From: Onchidella celtica
Taxonomy: Eukaryota; Mollusca; Gastropoda; Systellommatophora; Onchidiidae
NCBI GenBank assembly: GCA_963931925.1
Contig: OZ007581.1
Coordinates: 10,600,192 to 10,664,191 of the forward strand
Direction: 5' to 3'
Length of the DNA: 64,000 nucleotides
Shown here: piece after piece, positions 35,601-47,600 of the stretch
Layout of the letters: the number at the start of each line of letters is the position of its first letter
Numbering within the stretch: position 1 is the stretch's first letter
Made by a program: the position numbers and the translations under genes
The notes under the pieces: model-generated
Databases searched by the model: none
What the model was told of the DNA's origin: nothing
The model's input: only the letters and a program-made list of their open reading frames with translations

Positions 35601-38600
35601 CCATGCTTGCACGTTCTCATCGGAAGGGGAAACCACCCGTGATACATTCCCAATGATGAGCTGGGCGCCTGGAAAACAACCAACGACTGCTTCGACTTCC
35701 CCGCTAAGGAAAGGTGTATCTATCATTATCTTTGCCATGGGCAATTTCTCAATGGCCCCCGAAAATTGGATGCACGGGACAGTCTCACCTGTAAGCTGTG
35801 AATCCCGAATGCAGTCTCTATGCACTCCCACAACGGTAGATCCTGTATCTCGTAAAACCGAGACCGGTTCGTCCCCAACAAACCCCGGATAAACCCTAAG
35901 ACCACCTCCTGTATGACATGAATTTATAACGGGGATCTTTCTCCCACAAGGTAAAACACCGGAAGATAATAACTTCTCACAACTGGGACACTTAGAATAC
36001 TGTCCGCCTCCGTTGTCCGATGTAACACACGCAGCCGCATGATGAAATTTATTTGGGGAACATGGACTGGAGCTACTGTCCACGTTCGCCGCTATCCTAC
36101 CTGCAGGGCAGTTCACGCTGATGTGATCTGCTCTTCCGCAGTTCCAACACTTCGCGGCCCTACACTCGCGCGAAAAGTGACCCACGCGTCCGCAAGTCCA
36201 ACACTCCGCTCCCTGTGCTGCCCTAGACCTGGGTCCCCGTGACCCCTCGCGACCGGAACTAGAGTCCCTATGCCGTCGGTCATCGGCAAAGGTCACAACT
36301 CGCCCCCGGCCATTACCGCGACCTAGCCCTCCTGCTCGGTCAAACTTACCGGATCCATATGCCGGTGATTGGTGATAGCCCCTATGCTGCCCCTGGGCTT
36401 GCCCACTATAGGCACCACGCTGACGCGACCTGTCCCTAAGTCCTGCCGGCGACCCCTCGACAACGGCGACGTACCCAGCATCTTGGACGTACGCCCTGGC
36501 GACTGGTTTGGACGGATGTGCCGTACGGTATGCTTCCGCCAACTTAGACGCCTCCTGCACCGTCGCGGGTTCGTTCTCTTTCAGGAAAGCCACCAGATCT
36601 TTGTGGCACGACGCGTACAGCTGGTCACGGATCATTAAGTCTTTCAGTTTAGCAAAATCCGTGCCCACATGCGCCAAGTCTACCCAGTTCGCGAAATACT
36701 CCGTTAGTCTCGCGACGAAGGCAGCAAAGTCCTCCCTGGTATCTGCACGTGCTCGCCTAAACTGCTCCCGGAAATATTCCTCGGTACGCGCAAATCGGCG
36801 AAGCAGCAAAGCCTTCAGCTTATCGTAATCTTGCACGTCTTCGCGCTGTAGCTCTTTAAAGTAGGTTAACGCTCGTCCCTGCAATAGCGATGCCAGGTAC
36901 GTGGCCCATAATTCCTTATTTTCCCCCCATTGCAATTGTGCGTTCAATTCGAACCTGTAAAGGAAGGCGTCTATGTCGTCCTTCCGGTCGTCGAACGTAG
37001 GGAGCTTAATCCTAACACCACCTTTATTGTGTACCTGCCGCTCAACTGCTTCTGTTGGCGCATTCTTTTTGATTTCCAACTCCGCGATTCTTATTCGCGC
37101 CTCTCTCTCATGCTGCTTATCTTCTAACTCCTTTAACTTAAACTCCCTTTCCTGCTCCTTATCCTGTCTCTCCTGTTGCTGAGCTTCTAACTCCTTTAAC
37201 TTAAGCTCTCTTTCCTCTTCTCTCTGTCGCTCTTGAGCCTCTTTTTCTCGCTCTCTATCCTTAGCACGCTCATCGCGCATTTCTGCCTGCTGTTCTTTAA
37301 TCCAGCCGCGTAGCTCTTCTCCCTCCAGGCCAAGTTCCTTACCCAACTTCATTAGTTGTTGGAGTTCCGCCATTTCACCGATTTATGGTTATGGTATCTA
37401 TTATAAGACGACCAACCTGTCGGTATGATCACTAACGATACGACCAGAGACCTGAGATCACAACAGATATAACAATACCCAGTTGTCTCAAATACAATTC
37501 AGAAATTTACCTTTACAGCACAACTAATTCTATATCTATAAAATGTATAGCACTATTAATTATAAAAGAAAATAGAAACGACAAGAATGAAGAAATACAG
37601 TAGAAGGACCACAAGTACGTCAAGGACAACGAACCAGACTAGGACAAAGACGTAAAAAAGAAAATATAATGGAAAAAAGAATGCAACCTAACTACGCCGA
37701 TTACACAACAAGGTACGAACAAGAACAGAGTCTGAAAAAAAAGAACGTATCTATAGATAGGTAGAAAGAGGGACAAGAGAATACGTCTTCCTGCGGAACA
37801 GAGAAGATATCGACGCTACAATCTAAACAAAAATACAGGTCCCTACAGAACTGTTCACTGTGATGAACGAAGTTCCAAAGTTTACCACACCTTTTTAAAA
37901 GGATAAACTAAGTTCAACACAGCAAACCCGCGCCACCGCCCATATAATCAATTACAACGAAAACAGAAAAACAGCGGAAAAAGACAGAAGAAAAGACAGC
38001 CCTCAATCCAGGGTACAAAATTTCAGAATTTCACTTAACTTTCACCCTTGATCTAAATTTCTCCCGTTTTCTCGGAGCTCTGGCTGCTTGACCTCTACAG
38101 GCTGGCACGCACACACTCTGGAAAGTTTAAATACACCTTAATACCTATTCATAGCAATACATGCATCAATACATATTATTATTCATAAACATACATAAAT
38201 CATATCATCATGAAATTTCCATTCATCCCACGAACAAAGACAACAGCACGAATTCCTAGCACAACAGAAAAAGAACTAAATATAACGAATACACAATGTC
38301 AAAATGACCACAGGTAAACAGGACGAGCCCCCAGTGTCACAACGGACGAGCCCCCAGTGTCACAACGGACGAGCCCCCAGTGTCACAAATCCCAGACTGG
38401 GAGATGTAATAGTTTATGACAGGACGACAATCACGAACAAACGAGTTTAACACTTAACAAAACAACCCATCAGACTCACACATTTATTAAACATAAGTAT
38501 ACATATAATAGCGCAATTACATACATTATATTATTGAAATGACTGCCGTACAACGGCCTTATTCTCACACACACTCTCCCGCGGATCCACAATCCGGTAG

Positions 38601-41600
38601 TCACTCCTAAAGGCACTTCGGCCTCAGCCTCTCCCCTCAGGGTCTTAATAGCACATTAATAATTTACTGGCACCGCAGTCTCTCAATATCCCCTCCCTAT
38701 TGTCATACACCTTAGCACTCCCCTAGCACCTCAGCAGGGCAACAACACATTATTATTTCCATAGCCATCAACATGGCAACAACATAGTATCAGTTCACTA
38801 GCCTATCAACATGGCAACAATATAGTATCTCATTCACTCTCATATCTACGTCCCTGTCCGTGGCCTGACTGCCACGACTTTATGTGCCTCTACTGTCCTG
38901 TACTGACAGCCTCACTTCTGGCCTATGTGTGGCCTCCGGCCCTAGGCTGGCCTATCCCTTGTGCTCATCGAGGGGGCTCTTCGGCCCGTCCCCGACACCT
39001 ACAAGAATAACATTACATTGGTATAATACCCTACCATTTCTATTCACTCCACCTCTCCTTACAACCCACGAAGCGTACACACACTAGTTCACCTTTCACT
39101 CACCACACATCTTACGGTAACACACCTCCATCGGAGTACACACTACTCACTCGCGCTACAAATCCATGAACTCACTTTCATCTATCGCTCATGGCGCACA
39201 TTGCTATATCCAATATCAAGGACTTCCACATTCCTCACATATACTTATTCACATCATGGTAATAGACGAATATAATATAATACATCAATCATAATAATCA
39301 ATCAACGTTCTACATACCAGTCATTACTGGGAAGACTCTCACTAGTCTTCTCGACTGCTTCCCTTTATGTCCGCCCGATGGGCTCTTATTCACAGGTCCG
39401 CTCCGTCGGACCTTCTAACTTGCAGTGATAGTTATACAGCGCTTTCGCCTCATTCAGACCCCCCCCCCACTACTCACAACAGCACGCTTAACTTGCTGTC
39501 TACTGTGAGTCCTTCTTACTCTACACCCGCTCTGTAGCAATCCCCTTAATTGCACTCACTCCACTCGTGACATAGGTTTAGTAGAGAGGGAAGGGGTGAG
39601 TAGGAATTAAATGTTGTTGAGACGTCGGTTGACGTACAGAAAATCCGTGATCCAGAGTAAAAGCTCGGGGTTTTGAACATGTTAAGAATTTATTGCTATA
39701 AAATTACATTATATTGTATTGAGTGATTCGACCTTTGATGTCGACCCAAGGTCGTTGCATAGGGCTGTTACTTAAAATAACTCAGTTCGGCAGCTGAGCT
39801 AGAAGTGGTTGCACCAATCACAATCCAGGAATTAGACGGTAAGCTGCAGATGCAGTCCAGTATTTAAGGCCATACAGAACTTAGTTCTGGGCCACATGTA
39901 GACAATCCATTTACGAGGTGGTCGGCGATAGTCCTCAGCCAGATGAGGGACATAGAGACGCAGTTGAGCAGTCCATTGTGAGGAGCCTGATTTAAAGCTC
40001 CAGAGCCTAAGCTACTTGGTTTGATATAAACCCACAGCGTTTACATCCAGCGCTCTCACTCCCAGTGAGGGCCGCATGGTGAGAGTCCATACTAATTTGT
40101 AATGATGAAAGTGAACCGTACTACTTACTTTTGAAGACAGTTTCAGAGCTACCGCCAGACAACGCATGGTTGTACAAGCATTCTCCATGGCGTGTCTAGA
40201 GGAAATGTCCATATCATAACATGTCTCATTGAATTAATAGAATTTAAACTGTTATATCCGTCGCCACGTGCGCGGATTCTTTTTGCCATATAACTCATAT
40301 GACCGGCAAGTAGTTAGATTGAATACGTTAGTCTTTATAAAAGCTGTAGTTCCATTAGTTAGATTCAGTTGCCTTTGAATTGATATTTATATTTATAATT
40401 ATATTTGTTACATTAATTCCTGTAATTAAACTGCCCTACAGTTCTGCTAAAATTGAAAGCAATTGATTTATTTAGTTTTTAGAGTGCAAGTATTTATTTT
40501 TGTGTGTTCGTCGATTGTGGGAGCGGACCTCGAAAGAGTGTCAGTCGAAATATCCCCATGTAACCCACATCGCGACACCATTCACTGAAGCTAATTTCAG
40601 AGAACTTGGTTTATTTGTGGTAACGCAGGAATTTAACCCCAACTTTTTGCATCCCGTTTAGCCCTGGCAACTTTTTAAAAATTAAATTTACCCCCCACCC
40701 TGTTTTGCTTTGTAATTTGAGTTTTAACAGATCTGTTACTATAAGATACATCATTCTGTTATAGACCTCCACAAGTGAACATTCATAGGACATAACCAAG
40801 GAAACATTTACACTTATGCTAGGATGACAGAGTTTATCTCCCATCTTGTTTGCTATAATGGGACTCAATCAAGTAAATATTACGTTAATACCATGGTGAT
40901 AATGTTTATCTCCCATTGTTTACAATAATGGGAAATAACCAACAAATTACTACATTTAATAAGATGAGAAGATTGATTTCCCATTTTGTTTTTACACACA
41001 TAGGATACAAAGTAATCTAAGAAAATGCAGCACTTTTACTTAGGCGACAATGTTTATTGACCATTTTGTTCATATCATTATTGTTATATCTTGACTTCAT
41101 TGGGTACACAGTCTAATAAGCAACTCTTACGTGCATCCGTAGGTCTCTTTATCTGCCACAGATACAACAATGGCTCCAACAATGCCGGCCATGATTGCTG
41201 GCATCCCATGCAAGTTGTTCACTCCACAAGTGTCATGGATCTTGAGTTTGGAACTGAGGCATGGCTGTATGATAGGACAATAAATAATGAATGCTGCCCT
41301 TGTTCAGTGGGAAAAATAATAATAAGAAGAAACAAGACAAAAACAACAAGAAGAAAAAAGAGGTGTAAATGCTAAGGGCAGAGATACTCCTAACACAAAG
41401 ACTTCAAACCTGTTCAGTGACTGTAATTTGGTTTAAATAAGTGCGAAGAAAAAGGTGGGCGTAGGCGCACGAGGAAGAAAAACTTGTTTCCGTAGAAGAA
41501 GAGTGAGTCGAACTCAGAGAGAGGCAAGAAGGCGAGAAACACAGTGAAGTCAGATCGCGTAGGGAGTTCAGAGGAAAAGTGTTGTGAAAGTAGATAGTCG

Positions 41601-44600
41601 GGCATAGTATTCGTATATATGTGCACAGGCCTTGATATAGAGATTGTATTTCTGTATTGTGTTGGACTGAGAGTTAGGGCCTAGTTAGATTCATTTCGTT
41701 CCTCACTGGATGTAGAAGGCAAAAGACCGGGCAGTCAGGCAGTCACAGACGACCACACGAAACGCAGAGAAAGGCGAGTGGTGCGTAACACAACTAGATC
41801 TAAACAACAGTGACAGCACATGTCGTCATCGATAGCACATATTAGCATAACCGACATCACAGTCAAGGGTGGGGGACAAGATGGTCTAGAGGCAAGGTGC
41901 TCGCCTCTCATGCCAAGGGTCCCGGGTTCTAAACCCGGCCGGTGCAGGCATGTTGGAAGTTTGGGATTTTTCTCATATTTTCGTGTCCCTGATCCTATTG
42001 AGGGGTAGGATCGAGTACCTAGTCCTCTTGGATAAGGACGAAAAAATTCGGAGGGCCCGTGTGCACGTTGCGCACGTTAAAGATACCTTGGCAGTTGGAA
42101 ATCGCAAAGAGCAGGCTGAACAGGCCGCTGCCCTGGCAAAATTAAATAAAAAATTCATCCCTACCACCCCCACCACCACCCAAAAAAAAAAAATAGAACT
42201 GCCGACCGGCGCTGCACTGTGGCGACAACGTGCCTGCTCCAGTTGTAACTGGGGTGCAATGGCACAAAGGCAAATTTCCCAAATGGGATTAAAGAGTTAT
42301 ACAAATACAAATACAAAAGGTTTTTTCCTCGAATAACAGGTATAATTAGGTCAAAATTGTATTACAAACATAAACTTTACATCAAAACACATATAATATT
42401 AAAAAACATCCATGACGTTACCGATAGCTGTCTTACAAGAGCGGCTTCAAAATCGCACAAAGCTTTAAAATGCTCCACTGAAAATTAGCCTCATGTTGGT
42501 TACACTAGTACGTGATATTGACGACGGTATATGTGTAACACTCTTCACTAGAATGTTTTTCATTTGAAGAAATCCGGAATTTCTAGACTCAAATCATCAA
42601 ACACACACAGATGGAAGCAAAATAAAGTTCAAAGTTCACTTGGATTTTAAATACTGTATGAAAGATAGCTACACATATGAGCATGATCCTCAGTCATTAC
42701 TTTACCCGTAGATTTTTCAGGGTGTGAAATCATATCAGTAACTTGGTACCAGGTAGCATTTTGTTTCCTGGACTATGATTTAACACACTGAGTCACTGCT
42801 AGTTCAAAACAAAAATGACTTGAAGAGTGTCAGTTTCAATTATGGCATTAATTTGTATAATGAGCTCAACATCTACATCCAGATAACCATGTCTTTATCA
42901 TAGGCTGCAGAGTCATTTCATTTGAAGTGTTTATTGCTGACCGAAATAAAAGTCCCACTAGTAAGAAAGAAAGACCAAACTAAAATCTTTTCTATCCGAT
43001 CAAGAAATCTTCTGGTCATTTGTCCAGACTTACAGTGATATACTTGTAGCCAATTACAGACAAGAGACCAGCAATTGAACCAATCAGAAGAGCTCCATAG
43101 GGCTGGATCATCATGTCAGCACTTGTGCCCACAGCCACGCCCCCAGCCAGTGTTGCATTCTGGACATGAACCTAATGACAGTGAATATTCAAGACATAAT
43201 TATGTTTGAGCAGATTGGCAGTGTGCGAGGAAGGGGAAGTCTTGCTTGGCTAGACAAAGATTGTTCATAACATTATTTATTCTACGTACACGTTCATAAG
43301 AGTCATCTTTGTGTAATGTAATGATCTCTCTGCTGATTTTGTGTAATTCCCTTTTTCAGCATGAGAAACAGAAATTTGCTTCCAGTTTTCAAACCCTTTC
43401 CATTTTTTTCAGTTTTCCCTTTTTCCGTTGTACAGACTATTAAAATCATTTATGTTTTCCAGAAAGTTTTAACTGATAGGTACCACACAGGTAATCTTCC
43501 AATGAGGCGTGGAGTAATTACCAATGAACGCTATCTCATTCTTTTTTTCCAGTCATATATCATTACAAACATCTCTAATACTTGTTGTCCTGTTTTGATA
43601 CATAACCAAACTGAATGTTCAATAAGTGCAGCAAATACATGAAAGAAAACATAAAATTATTATGTAGAAGATAGGCCTGTAGATTGTGACTTCACCGTGC
43701 TTCTCTTTCAGTTCAAGTCCAAATATCCTTTCTTTAGATTACATACAGTCTGATGGTTTAAGCTTGTGTTTGAAAGTGTTTAAATGGACACAAGATTTAG
43801 CTGATTTAACATCCAAACTGATTTTAGTGGTCATCCTAACTGTTTTGACTGTCTGGTCTCCTGGAGCAGCGTTGCTTGTGGCTAACAGGCCAATGCATGA
43901 GTGTCAGTCTATCGCAATAGTCATATTGGTGACAGTCATATCCTATATTGATACTTACAACACATCCAATCATAAAACCTTTAATAACGGCTAAAATTTA
44001 TGGCGACAATTATGGCACATCCACAATGTATAGATTTTTATGCAAGGAATGAGGGCTGCAGATTAGACAGTATACTCAATATCATTAAATGTTTTAGCTA
44101 AAATTTTTTCATGTTGTGCAATTTCATGAAAAAAAAATTACCATATCAAACCTGCCATCTTTATCCACTAAACTGGAAATGGCAAAAGACACCACACAGC
44201 AGGCAGCTAGAGCAAAGTAAGTGTTCAAAACAGCTCTGTGCTGGGCATCGTCCACTGCCAGGGCACTGTTGAAACTCGGCCAGAACATCCACAGGAAGAT
44301 TGTACCTGTGATGAAAAAAAAATGTGAGCCAACTATAATTGTGACATAGATCTGCTTACCACTAGCAACAAGCCAATATCTATAAGAGTACCTACCCCAC
44401 CCTAGCTCATCCCCGCTATTGCAGCTATACAAAAAAACAAAAAACAACAAAAAAAACGGGGTGAGGGAGAAGCTTCTGCCCAGCTGATGAGAGCTGCAGA
44501 GTTTACCCACAAGGTAATTAAATTGTTTAGTGAATGTAGAGGTAACGTCTTTGAATGATATACTAGCCCCAGGATGAAGACTAAGACAGTGAAAACCTAC

Positions 44601-47600
44601 AATAATCAAAAAAAGTGATTTTCGCCTTTAACCTCCACTCTGCTTCCCCTCCCTCCAATATGTACAAACTTCGTCCATCAGCCTTGAATTTGCAAACCAA
44701 AATTTAAAAAAAAAAAGATCTGCAGTCACAAAAATATTAGAAATCTGCCTTTCAGCTGTAAGAGAGAAGTTATGGACGTTCAAACTTTAACTATCAATTT
44801 CTAAAGTTTCAAAATTTTGTGTATTTTATGGTTGTTTTTCCGCCAGGCCTTCAAATGAAATGAAATGAAAAAAAGTATAGAATGATTGATAGTATTGCGT
44901 TTTAAACTGAACACGTGCGTCCTAAAAGCTACCATTATTGTTCTGAGTGCTAAACACCCACATTTGACCAGGCTACTCACCAACCATAGCAAATAGATCA
45001 GAATGGTAGACAGACCCTTCTTTCTCAGATTTCTCCACATCGGCGTTGTACAATATCCGAGAGATGGTCAGACCAAAGTAGGCACCAAATGCATGAACAA
45101 ACATGGATCCACCTATGTCGACAACCTGAACAAGACATAGATATGCTGTATTCAGTCATGATTGTGCATCAAAAGCAAAAAACTTGGATTGGCCATTTAT
45201 CCATACAGATTCTCTCACGACAATTCCCGGTTGTTTTATTGTATAGATGACGAGCTGGAGTACCTGGTGTTGCTTGAAATAAACCTGTCACTAGATCATG
45301 ATCATTTTTATGACAAATTTATTCCAGATCTCCCAAGCCATGCCTGTTTCTATGCACGCGTATGCGTATTGATACTTTTAAAACTGCAAATAAAGCACTA
45401 CACTGTATCACTTTTACTCCCAAAAGAGGAGTCTACGGACTTCTGTAACTCTTAGATACCGTGTGTGCACTTGGAAGTTCGTTGAGTGAACATGCAGTTT
45501 TGAATGCCATACACAATAAGACATGGACAGGAAAAAGTAGGAATGTTAGATAAAAACACAGAGTGGAAAAGTTAGGGTTGAACTTTGAACATTGTCCTAA
45601 CTGAGCAAATAAATTATATCTAACTAAAGTTTTATTCGTCCATCACAAACTACATTATTTTAAAGTAATTTATGTGAAAACCACACATTTCCATACTAGG
45701 TTTTGTGGTTACCTTGGAATTCTTGGTGACGTTTTGCAACTTGCTTTTATATAATATAAATTTGACTATCTACAGGTTTCAGTTGGTCAAGAATGTCAAT
45801 GGAATTTTGCATTCAAGTTGTTTTAACTGTCTGCTCTGTTGGAGCATGGCCGCCTGTGTCTGTACAGGTCAATACAGGAGTGACAGTCTCTGCAGCATTG
45901 GCTGCATCTCTGCGTGGTCTCAGTCTGTTGGGATTGTAGTGTTCTCTTCTACGGTCCCGCTTGTCTTCCGCATCTTTTCTCCTGTCTTGAGAAGTTGGCA
46001 CTGGGTGCTTTTCTGTTTGAGGCAGTCATCAGGAAGGCCCTCCCAAGATTTGACATCTATGTCAACAGTCTTTGTTTCTCTCTTACCCACATAAGTATTA
46101 TAAAGGACTTGGCTATTACAACCTTATCAACACAGTCACAATCACTATTGCAGTCCCTCCAGTCTCTTCCATCACGGTGGAAATCACAACTGCGCGCTCT
46201 GAACAGCATGTTCGTCATCAATTTTACTACATTATCAATATGATCTTAACTGTCTTCCCAAAGCCGCAAGCAAGGTTGTCTCAACATCATTATGGACCCC
46301 TGACCAAAGCAAAAGGCTGCGTTTTCTAAAAAAGGTTTAGGTCTGTACCATGCCTATGTCCATCTGGATGTCGAAACAAACTGTGTAGTTGTACATAAAG
46401 ATCAGTGAATACACTGCCTCCGGTGCAAAGAAACGTATTAACCCCCCGGGACTCATATCACTAGAGTGAGGCATCTTAAAAGAACTGAACTTGTCAGAAC
46501 TTAGAGAGCATTTTTATTGGCATAGTGGTATGCAGAAAGGGGGGGGGGAGGCAGAGAGGGCGTTGGCTCCAGGCATCCATTTCAGGTGGCATCCAGACAA
46601 ATAGTGTCTAGTCCCTAACCTTGATTCTTGGGGCATACAATCAATGGGCTGGACCCCGGCACAATGGGGCATGGAACTGCTTAGGCAGGATATAGAACAA
46701 GGCCCTTCAAATATTTGCCCCCGGGGACACAGTGGTCTAGAAGCAGGGTGCTCGCCCCTCATGCCGAAGGTACCGGGTTTGACCCCTGGTCAATGCAGGC
46801 ATGTTGGAATGTTTTTCGGAGGAAAAAAATTCCTGTCCCAGATCCTTTGGTGGGTAGGATCGAGCACCTAGTCTTCTAGTATAAAGACAAAAAACTCATT
46901 GTGCACGTTAAGGATACATTGGCAGTTAAAAGTTGAGAAGAGCTGGCCGAAAAAGGCCACTGCCTGGGCAAAATTCTAAAAAACTAATTCCTACCACAAA
47001 AACACACAGAAACAAGAACAAGAAAAATGAGGTGTAAATTCCAATGACAGGGAACCTCCTAAAATAATGACCTAAACACATATTTGACCCAAAAACTTAC
47101 CTCTAAGAGAACGACTCCAATATATTCATTGGCAGCGAACAGCACAATCTCAAACATCATTATCACAACCATTTGTAATGGTGAAGTTTTGCCCAGGAGA
47201 GCTCCGAATGTGATTAAAACTGCAGCAGCGGCAAAATCAGCAGTCAACATACTGTAGAGCAGTAAACAATGAACAAAATATCAGCAGTCAATATACAATG
47301 AACAATTTATTAGCATTCATTATCTCTGGATCCCCCAATTCCTGCCTGAGTGGTAGGAGCGCCGCAGTAGTGAGCGTTGCACCAAATGTCTCCGCATCTC
47401 ACCGTCATGGGTCAGGGTCTAGGTTGTAACATTCCACATACTGTACAGTAAACAATAAACAACATTATTGACATGCTGCAGAGGAAACAATGAAGAAAAT
47501 TGTATTACATGAACATACAATGAATAAAATTTTCAGCAGTCAACATGCAGCAGAGTGAACAATGAACAAAACATCAGCAGTCAACATACTGCAGAGTAAA

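Larger units (their letters stand above)
31675..39572 (-). mobile_element. Gmr1-like Ty3/gypsy LTR retrotransposon (gag-PR-IN-RT-RH order), integrase-core deleted
   Basis: A 7898-bp element in Rh intron 7, read on the minus strand. LTRs at 38381-39572 (5') and 31675-32866 (3'), both 1192 bp, with TGTCAC...GTGACA ends. Order on the minus strand: 5' LTR, primer-binding site, about 950-bp leader, gag-protease-integrase N-terminus ORF (37373-35058), integrase C-terminus-RT-RNase H ORF (35188-33224), polypurine tract, 3' LTR. Integrase before reverse transcriptase is the defining order of Gmr1-like Ty3/gypsy elements. The catalytic D,D-35-E integrase core is missing at the join of the two ORFs, so the copy cannot encode a complete integrase. 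Comparing the LTRs by eye I found one mismatch (31947 G versus 38653 A), so the insertion is young. Confidence 0.92.
31439..40577. mobile_element. Solo LTR A (about 1236 bp), interrupted by a younger retrotransposon
   Basis: LTR sequence is 31439-31674 plus 39578-40577; the 7.9-kb Gmr1-like element with its duplicated target lies between. Starts TGTCAAGAACAG, ends CATCGCGACA (TGTC...GACA termini). A 5-bp target duplication CCATT flanks it (31434-31438 and 40578-40582). No internal retrotransposon region or second LTR is present, so it is a solo LTR left by recombination. Nearly identical to the uninterrupted copy at 57257-58493. Transcriptional orientation is uncertain. Confidence 0.88.

Noticed and set aside
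35344-35892. 182-codon plus-strand frame opposite gag
   Set aside because: Antisense shadow of the protease region of retrotransposon ORF1, with no domain of its own.
43686-43994. Possible extra exon encoding a membrane segment in Rh intron 5
   Set aside because: The Rh reading frame is complete without it, it is on the opposite strand, and the sequence is a dispersed repeat shared with 45815-45920.
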